This document shows, one piece after another, positions 31,735 to 36,468 of a DNA stretch of 36,468 nucleotides. Positions within the stretch are counted from its first letter, which is position 1, and the number at the start of each line of letters is the position of its first letter. A model generated the notes under the pieces. It ran no database searches and had not been told where the DNA came from. It worked only from the letters and a program-made list of their open reading frames with translations. Both the position numbers and the translations under genes were made by a program. The DNA comes from Methyloceanibacter sp. (GTDB taxonomy: Bacteria; Pseudomonadota; Alphaproteobacteria; Rhizobiales; Methyloligellaceae). The DNA lies in assembly GCA_018067145.1 (NCBI GenBank), contig JAGPVD010000091.1, positions 1 through 36,468 of the forward strand. Direction: 5' to 3'.

Positions 31735-31771
31735 AGTCTAGCAACTTCTCCAAGAGGACTTCCCATCTAAA

Positions 31772-31799
31772 GGGGCACCAGTTCGGTGCCCCTTTTTTT
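31772..31799 (+). terminator. Intrinsic terminator after the TorF porin
   Basis: A perfect 8-bp stem GGGGCACC/GGTGCCCC with a 5-nt loop followed directly by seven T residues, 38 nt past the porin stop codon. Textbook form. Confidence 0.92.
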
Positions 31800-31828
31800 G
31801 GTTTCGCGCCGGTGGCATATGCAGGGCC

Positions 31829-32554
31829 ATGGCTAAGAACTTTACCCCTAAGGGCAACGAGGCGACTGGTGCTGCCAAGGCGGTGGCGCGGGCGCACGCG
31901 GTCTACACGCCCCTCGCGCTCACCTTCTACGACATCATCGTGCATGGGCTCTCCAACCGGTTTGCCTGGCAGTGCCCGACGTCGCGGCTGACCGCCCTCT
32001 ATGAGGCCAATGTCTCGGCCAACCATTTGGAGGCGGGCGTCGGCACGGGTCTCTTTCTCGACCGATCGGGGAAGGCCGACTTCGATCGACTCGTTCTACT
32101 CGACATCAACCGCAACTGCTTGACCCGCGCGGCGCGGCGGCTGGCGCGTTTTCGGCCGACGCTCCGTGAGGTCAATCTCTTGGAGTCGATCGCTCCGCCC
32201 ATGGCGCCGTTCGACTCCGTCGGGCTGACTTATGTGCTGCATTGCCTGCCGGGCTCCATGAGTGAAAAGCTCAAAGCGATCGATCATCTGCGGCCGGTAA
32301 TGGGAGAGGGGGCTGTGTTGTTCGGCGCCACCATTCTTGGCCGTGGCGGGACCCCAAATAGGGCGGCCCGGGCCCTGTTCCGCGTCTACAACGCCAAGGG
32401 CGTGTTCGATAACCGCGAGGACGATGCCGAGGCGCTCTCCGAAGGTCTGAAGCAGCGCTTCGAGACGGTTGAAATCGACAGGCAGGGCTGCGTGGCTCTG
32501 TTCCGTGCTAAGTCAGCGAAAGGCTCTCTGCCGCTGCCTTTGGATGGTCATTAA
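31829..32554 (+). CDS. Class I SAM-dependent methyltransferase
   Basis: 241 residues, cytoplasmic or membrane-associated. The SAM-binding motif I is HLEAGVGTGLFLDRS (about 67-81), motif II LVLLDINRNCLTRAARRL with an acidic end of strand two, then FDSVGLTYVLHCLPGS (motif IV region, about 130-145). The N-terminal AHAVYTPLALTFYDIIVHGL resembles small-molecule or quinone/lipid methyltransferases, but the substrate cannot be named. It begins 30 nt after the porin terminator, so it has its own promoter or is read from outside. The stop overlaps a CtrA-like box preceding the OMP gene. Confidence 0.85.
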   Translation: MAKNFTPKGNEATGAAKAVARAHAVYTPLALTFYDIIVHGLSNRFAWQCPTSRLTALYEANVSANHLEAGVGTGLFLDRSGKADFDRLVLLDINRNCLTRAARRLARFRPTLREVNLLESIAPPMAPFDSVGLTYVLHCLPGSMSEKLKAIDHLRPVMGEGAVLFGATILGRGGTPNRAARALFRVYNAKGVFDNREDDAEALSEGLKQRFETVEIDRQGCVALFRAKSAKGSLPLPLDGH

Positions 32555-32566
32555 CCCGCCGCTAAC
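32551..32566 (+). promoter_or_regulatory. Candidate CtrA box upstream of the outer-membrane barrel gene
   Basis: TTAA-N7-CTAAC, one mismatch from the CtrA consensus, about 90 nt upstream of the OMP start. A second TTAA-N6-TTAA pair (32594-32607) has spacing one base short. The site overlaps the methyltransferase stop codon. Confidence 0.35.
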
Positions 32567-32654
32567 CATACCCAGTTTCGCCCCGGTTGGCCGTTAACCG
32601 TCGTTAAGGGTACGACACTAACCTTTGGGGCTCCAGCGGTTGAGGGAGTTGGTT

Positions 32655-33332
32655 ATGCGTAGGCGATTGCACCAGGCTATTGCTGCTGTGTTGGCGGCGG
32701 GCGCCATGGTCTCAAGCCCAGCGTTGAGCGCCGACCTGTATGACTCGTCGCCGGCTTACGATGCGGCCTCGATTCCGTCTCAGGATGTGTTCGAAGGCTG
32801 GTGGCTCGGCGGCACGATTGGCGGAGCTTCCGTGAGCTACGACTTCGCGCCGGCCTCGGGCTCGGTTTCGTCGGATGGCGTTCTCGGCGGTGTCGTTGGT
32901 GGCTATAGCTGGCAGAGCGGTCCTTACGTCATCGGCGTCGAAGGCGACTTCTTAGCTTCCGATATTAGCGGCAGCCGTCACTTCAATGGCGGCCTCAATC
33001 AGGTGAGTCCGAGCATCGACACGATGGCGGACCTTCGGTTGCGTGCGGGCTACGCGGTCACGCCGCGCGTGTTGCTGTTTGGAACCTTTGGCGGGGCGTG
33101 GGCCAATGTCGACTTGCCCATCACCGGGCCTGGCGGCGGCATTCGAGAGACCACGTTCTTCGGCTGGAGCGCTGGCGCCGGCGCCGAGTTGGCGCTCAAT
33201 CCAAATTGGAGCGCCCGAATCGACTATCAGTTCACTGATTTCGACTCCGAGACGGTGTCCTACCCCGGCGGCAAGCAGACCTTCGATCCCGATGCGAATA
33301 GCTTCCGTGGTTCGATCATCTATCGCTTCTAA
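32655..33332 (+). CDS. Outer-membrane beta-barrel protein (Omp25/RopB-like)
   Basis: 225 residues. Signal peptide MRRRLHQAIAAVLAAGAMVS, cleavage near LSA-DLY (about residue 27-30). The mature part is an eight-strand-type barrel (OMP_b-brl family): FEGWWLGGTIGGASVSYDFA, GGVVGGYSWQSGPYVIGVEG, LRLRAGYAVTPRVLLFGTFG, and the C-terminal FRGSIIYRF ending in Phe, the outer-membrane assembly signal. GGGAG lies just upstream of ATG 32655; the open frame to 32625 is not used. The stop overlaps the convergent RNase T2 stop (33329-33332). Rhizobial relatives are major surface proteins. Confidence 0.92.
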   Translation: MRRRLHQAIAAVLAAGAMVSSPALSADLYDSSPAYDAASIPSQDVFEGWWLGGTIGGASVSYDFAPASGSVSSDGVLGGVVGGYSWQSGPYVIGVEGDFLASDISGSRHFNGGLNQVSPSIDTMADLRLRAGYAVTPRVLLFGTFGGAWANVDLPITGPGGGIRETTFFGWSAGAGAELALNPNWSARIDYQFTDFDSETVSYPGGKQTFDPDANSFRGSIIYRF

Positions 33333-34018
33333 GGCACCGGTACGGTAATTCGCCCGGCGCGGCACTGGCGGGTCTGGTCGACGTTGGCGCTGCAGGCACG
33401 TGGGCGAAGATCCCGATCGAAGCACAGCCTAACGTCGCGCAAATTCCCCTGCTGGCACGTCACCGCGATCATGTCCGGTTGAAGCCAGGAATTGGCGGCC
33501 AGGAACTCGGCCTCGATCTTCTCGGGCGACAAGAAGCGCTGGGTCTCCGGATCATCGTACGAGGCGGGCACACCTACTCGGTCATAGAGAGTGCGGGCGT
33601 CGGCGAAATATCTCTTGGGGGAAAGCCCCGAGCACGTGCCGTGGGCCGTGTATTCATGGATGATGAGCGACTTGCTCGGCATGATATCACGCATGCTATC
33701 GATCACTTCAGACGGCACCCAAGGGCGCTTGCCGGCATAGCAATCCTCTGGCCAACCATTGGCATATTGCGGCCACAACCCGTGCAGCACGAAATCGTGC
33801 GATCTCTTCGTGTCGCATTGCGGGTCGTGACGTCTGTTGCCTTTCGCGAGGCAGTAAGTCGGCGACCAGCTGAGCACCAGCACATAAAAGTCGAACGCGC
33901 CAGGCCGTGCGTGGCGGGTTGCTTGCGATGCGTCATTATCATATGTCGCGACGCCGGCCGCTAAGGCCAGCGCGACGAAGGCGGCGACATAGGGAAGGCT
34001 GCGCCTAGGTCGCGACAT
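33329..34018 (-). CDS. Ribonuclease T2 family protein, secreted
   Basis: 229 residues. The N-terminal hydrophobic segment (SLPYVAAFVALALAAGVATY) targets it to the periplasm. Both catalytic segments are present: CAS I FVLHGLWPQY (H79) and CAS II IIHEYTAHGTCSG (H121, E122, H126), with WPEDC and several cysteines for disulfides. It should cleave single-stranded RNA non-specifically; bacterial members serve in nutrient scavenging. ATG 34018 overlaps the end of the M20 peptidase gene by 14 nt (stop at 34005), so the two are translationally linked; ATG 34024 is an alternative. The 3' end overlaps the convergent OMP stop. Confidence 0.93.
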   Translation of the reverse strand: MSRPRRSLPYVAAFVALALAAGVATYDNDASQATRHARPGAFDFYVLVLSWSPTYCLAKGNRRHDPQCDTKRSHDFVLHGLWPQYANGWPEDCYAGKRPWVPSEVIDSMRDIMPSKSLIIHEYTAHGTCSGLSPKRYFADARTLYDRVGVPASYDDPETQRFLSPEKIEAEFLAANSWLQPDMIAVTCQQGNLRDVRLCFDRDLRPRACSANVDQTRQCRAGRITVPVP

Positions 34019-35441
34019 TGGCATCGCCGAGCTCGGCCAAGATGCGGGCCCAACTACGCGCGCCCTTCTCGAAGCTCGTGAGATTATATTTCTCGTTGGG
34101 CGAATGGATGCGGTCGTCCTCGAGCGCGAAGCCCACGAGCAGCGCGTCCATACCAAGCTGCGTATGGAACGACTCCACGATGGGAATGGAGGCGCCGCAG
34201 CCAACGATGACCGGCGGTTTCCCCCATTCCGCTTGAAGCGCATCCGCAGCGGCCTGGAAGCTCGGCGCTCCCGTGTCGAAACCGACCGCCGGGGAACCGC
34301 CTTCACCCGCATAGGACACGGCGGCGTCGGGAGGGAGGCGCTCCTCGATATAGAGGTGGAGGCTGTCGATAATTTTGTCTGGGTCTTGCTTGGGAACCAG
34401 TCGGAAGGACAGCTTGGCGGTGGCTTCAGTCGGGATCACCGTCTTCGTGCCGGGCCCGGTATAGCCGCCGATGATGCCGTTGATCTCGACCGTCGGCCGC
34501 GACCAGAGCTGCTCAAGGAGGCTCAAGCCCGACTCGCCGGCAGGCTGGCTCAGGCCGACTTCGCCGAGAAAGCCAGCGTCGTCAAAGCCAAGGTCGCGCC
34601 ATGCGCTGAGCTGCTTCGGAGAGGGTACGCGAACGTCGTCGTAGAAGCCGGGAAGGGTGACGCGACCTTCCGCGTCGTGCAGCCCTCCAACGATCTCGGT
34701 GAGAACGTGAATAGGATTGCGTGCCGGCCCGCCATAGATCCCCGAATGCAGATCGCGCGAGGGGCCGGTGATCGTGATTTCAGAGAACGCGAGACCGCGT
34801 AAGAATGCGGTGATGGCTGGTGTGGTTGCATCCCACTGGCCGGTGTCGCAGACGAGGGCGACGTCGGCCTTAATTTCTTCGCCATACTCGGCGAGGAACG
34901 GCGCGAGGCTTGGGCTGCCCGATTCCTCCTCGCCCTCAAGCAGCACGGTGACATCGACGGGTAGCGTGGCGTGCGCGGCGAGCCAAGCGCGGCAGGCCTC
35001 AATGAACGTCATCACCTGGCCTTTGTCGTCGGACGCGCCGCGCGCGACGATGATCTTGCCGTATTGCCGATCATCGACGAGCTGTGCCTCGAAAGGCGGT
35101 GCCGTCCATTCGTCCAACGGGTCGGGCGGCTGCACGTCATAATGGCCGTAGAACAGAACATGGGCGCGTGCGGGCTTTGTTTCCGGCGCGAACCAATGGG
35201 CAACCACCATGGGCTTGCCTGACGTGGGCTCGACGCGCGCGTTGAAGCCAAGCTCGCGTAGAGTCTCCGCGCTCCACTCCGCAGCCTCAATGCAGGCCTC
35301 GTGGTAGATCGGGTCGGTCGAGATGCTTTGGATGGCGAGAAACCGGAACAGCCTCTCGAGGGCTTCGTCGCGCCCCTCGGCGAGACGATCGAGCACGCTT
35401 GCGAGCGTGTCTTCTGACGCGAATGTTCCCTGCACCGTCAC
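34005..35441 (-). CDS. M20 family metallopeptidase (dipeptidase/ArgE-DapE type)
   Basis: 478 residues. A di-zinc exopeptidase with FYGHYDVQPPDPLDEWTAPP (metal His and Asp, about 95-115), GASDDKGQV (bridging Asp), LLEGEEESGSPSLAPFL (catalytic Glu and metal Glu, about 165-180), the dimerisation domain, and C-terminal GGSIP-like CGASIPIVESF and IHSPNEKYNL (last metal His). No signal peptide, so cytoplasmic. The family includes carnosinase-like dipeptidases, the likeliest role. Overlaps the RNase T2 gene downstream; a scavenging pair (peptides plus RNA) is plausible. A small hairpin GGCGG/CCGCC lies at 35461-35474 just upstream of its ATG. Confidence 0.94.
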   Translation of the reverse strand: MTVQGTFASEDTLASVLDRLAEGRDEALERLFRFLAIQSISTDPIYHEACIEAAEWSAETLRELGFNARVEPTSGKPMVVAHWFAPETKPARAHVLFYGHYDVQPPDPLDEWTAPPFEAQLVDDRQYGKIIVARGASDDKGQVMTFIEACRAWLAAHATLPVDVTVLLEGEEESGSPSLAPFLAEYGEEIKADVALVCDTGQWDATTPAITAFLRGLAFSEITITGPSRDLHSGIYGGPARNPIHVLTEIVGGLHDAEGRVTLPGFYDDVRVPSPKQLSAWRDLGFDDAGFLGEVGLSQPAGESGLSLLEQLWSRPTVEINGIIGGYTGPGTKTVIPTEATAKLSFRLVPKQDPDKIIDSLHLYIEERLPPDAAVSYAGEGGSPAVGFDTGAPSFQAAADALQAEWGKPPVIVGCGASIPIVESFHTQLGMDALLVGFALEDDRIHSPNEKYNLTSFEKGARSWARILAELGDANVAT

Positions 35442-35481
35442 CGCCTAATGTCTGTCGTTCGGCGGTTCACCGCCTCGTGCC

Positions 35482-35507
35482 AAAAAAATTCCCGCTGACG
35501 ATAGCAG
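35482..35507 (-). terminator. Probable intrinsic terminator of the cold-shock gene
   Basis: On the reverse strand CTGCT/AGCGG (one wobble, 6-nt loop) is followed after GAA by seven T residues (35482-35488). The stem is short but the T-run is good, and it lies 55-80 nt past the cspA stop. Confidence 0.45.
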
Positions 35508-35561
35508 TGTCAAAAGACGGCGCTACCGCAGCGGGCGCAAAAATTCGATTGTGTGGATAGT

Positions 35562-35777
35562 CTATTCGCCGAGCTGCACGTCGATGGCTTGTGGACCTTT
35601 TCCGCGGCGGTCTGGTTCGGTTTCGAATGAGACCTTCGCTCCTTCGTCGGGAGCGGCAATGCCCGCCGTCTGCAACGCGGAGATGTGCAGAAACACATCC
35701 TTGCCGCCATCGTCCGGCGTGATGAAGCCGAAACCCCGAGAATGGTTGAAGAATTTGATCGTCCCGGTCTGACGCAT
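35562..35777 (-). CDS. Cold-shock protein (CspA family)
   Basis: 71 residues, a single cold-shock domain. RNP1 is RGFGFITPD and RNP2 DVFLHISAL, with GTIKFFNHSRG before them. It binds single-stranded RNA or DNA and acts as an RNA chaperone. The usual KGYGFI appears as RGFGFI, and FNHSRG replaces FNxxKG; both are conservative. The ATG at 35777 is preceded by AAAGGAG at 7 nt; an in-frame ATG further up is not homologous. The leader upstream can pair with the ribosome-binding site in two mutually exclusive ways (35864-35876), typical of thermoregulated csp messages. Confidence 0.95.
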   Translation of the reverse strand: MRQTGTIKFFNHSRGFGFITPDDGGKDVFLHISALQTAGIAAPDEGAKVSFETEPDRRGKGPQAIDVQLGE

Positions 35778-35876
35778 GGGAAGCTCCTTTCCCCTCCGAA
35801 ATGGACCGCGCAACGCGCACGAAAATTTCAGGCAAGGCTAGGAAACGGTGAAAAACCCACGTCGCTTCCCAAGGAG
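35778..35876 (-). promoter_or_regulatory. cspA leader with alternative pairings at the ribosome-binding site
   Basis: On the transcript CTCCTT-GGGAAGC (35876-35864) lies 74 nt before AAGGAG-CTTCCC (35789-35778), which ends at the start codon. CTCCTT can pair with the Shine-Dalgarno AAGGAG, or GGGAAGC with GCTTCCC, but not both except as a pseudoknot. This resembles temperature-switch leaders of cspA-type genes. Confidence 0.5.
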
Positions 35877-36006
35877 CGTACGCGGCCAGTCTCCACCCTG
35901 GTTCACAGTCTGCCCGCAAAGCGCCTTAGTCTAAAAGCGCGGGGCTGTGCTGTGCAAGGCCCAACTCCTGAAGAGGGGAGCGCCGGAAGGCGAGGCGCTT
36001 GTGGGT

Positions 36007-36309
36007 CTAATTTGGGTAGGGAGAATGGTCGGGGGCGCCATCGAGCGTGTACCCGCTCCCCGTATAGTCGAAGCCGGGCCCGAAATCCGTAGGGGGCGGA
36101 GGCATTTCGGCCGGGCCCCAGATATCCCTCAATGTCAGCGACGTGCCGCCGACGCCCTGGTTCCGGTACTTCCTTTTGCCAGAGCCTTGTGTCGACTTGC
36201 TGCCACGGTTTTGGGCCTCGACGATGCCCACCGAAGTCAGCGTGAACAGAGCGGCCACGATGAGGGCTGCGAGGGGAAGGGCCTTGCGAAGAGAGGGAAG
36301 CGTGTTCAT
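36007..36309 (-). CDS. Small secreted protein, hypothetical
   Basis: 100 residues. Signal peptide LRKALPLAALIVAALFTLTS with likely cleavage at VEA-QN (about residue 32). The mature part is short and basic at first (NRGSKSTQGSGKRKYRNQGV), then Pro/Gly/Asp-rich (EMPPPPTDFGPGFDYTGSGY). No domain recognised. ATG 36309 was chosen over 36345 because it starts directly before the signal peptide; the upstream ribosome-binding site is weak. It is transcribed toward cspA with about 230 nt between them. Confidence 0.6.
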   Translation of the reverse strand: MNTLPSLRKALPLAALIVAALFTLTSVGIVEAQNRGSKSTQGSGKRKYRNQGVGGTSLTLRDIWGPAEMPPPPTDFGPGFDYTGSGYTLDGAPDHSPYPN

Positions 36310-36345
36310 GGCCGTTCGTGACTCCAGCGGGGCAGCGTGTCTCAA

Positions 36346-36468
36346 AGGCTCGGCGAGCCCAGAGCTTTATTGTCTACGAATGCGATGCCCACCGATGATG
36401 TCCGGCGATCGCCTCGTCTTTAAGGAACTATGCAGCCTTTGGCTCACCCTGCCTAGCACCATCTCGGC
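36346..36468. other. Gene-free end of window
   Basis: Contains a compact inverted repeat GGCTC-GGC-GAGCC (36347-36359) just upstream of the small secreted-protein gene. Nothing else is recognisable; any gene here would continue outside the window. Confidence 0.4.

Overview
The window is about 36.5 kb of GC-rich (roughly 60% or more, by eye), densely packed chromosomal DNA from an alphaproteobacterium, most likely of the order Hyphomicrobiales (Rhizobiales). The assignment rests on gene content and order: ychF-pth-rplY near prs; lgt-midA-pgeF; ubiK beside a YbjN-proC pair; a marR-ompR-envZ-like operon; uvrC-pgsA-moaD-moaE; a TorF-type porin; and an Omp25-like 25 kDa barrel protein. Candidate CtrA boxes and clustered GANTC (CcrM) sites fit the same group. 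I saw no phage, transposon, CRISPR array, tRNA or rRNA. Layout: (1) 1-2531 is a purine/methionine-salvage block: the 3' end of methylthioadenosine phosphorylase, adenine phosphoribosyltransferase and methylthioribose-1-phosphate isomerase, with a small reverse-strand membrane protein inside. (2) 2532-6378 holds two small reverse-strand envelope genes around an intergenic region unusually rich in inverted repeats, then a fused class II aldolase/short-chain dehydrogenase and a DUF502 membrane protein. (3) 6394-8946 is the reverse-strand rplY-pth-ychF translation operon. (4) 9102-13326 is an accessory stretch: panE-like ketopantoate reductase, FMN alpha-hydroxyacid oxidase, GlcG/HbpS-like protein and a one-chain redoxin-CcdA thiol transporter. 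(5) 13334-18260 carries prs, a duplicated-domain lipoprotein, pgeF, midA and lgt, all on the reverse strand. (6) 18435-20984 runs forward: ubiK, ybjN, proC, tetR. (7) 20996-24028 is a small secreted protein plus the marR-ompR-envZ operon, divergent from ilvE. (8) 24206-26393 is ilvE, bluB and a cysteine-rich secreted protein. (9) 26394-30532 is the reverse-strand pteridine-reductase-like SDR-uvrC-pgsA-moaD-moaE cluster. (10) 30988-36309 is envelope-dominated: TorF porin, a methyltransferase, an OMP barrel, RNase T2, an M20 peptidase, a cold-shock protein and a small secreted protein. How the genes may work together: mtnP releases adenine and methylthioribose-1-P (or 5-deoxyribose-1-P). apt with prs-derived PRPP recaptures adenine, and mtnA isomerises the sugar phosphate. 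The nearby class II aldolase fused to a dehydrogenase could then split the ribulose-1-P into DHAP and an aldehyde and oxidise or reduce that aldehyde, which would be a DHAP-shunt-type end to the pathway. This last step is inference from context and is the main hypothesis of the annotation. Several non-coding structures also stand out: competing pairings around the cspA ribosome-binding site, competing hairpins in the prs leader, and long inverted repeats before the alpha-hydroxyacid oxidase, the GlcG/redoxin pair and the RG-rich secreted protein.
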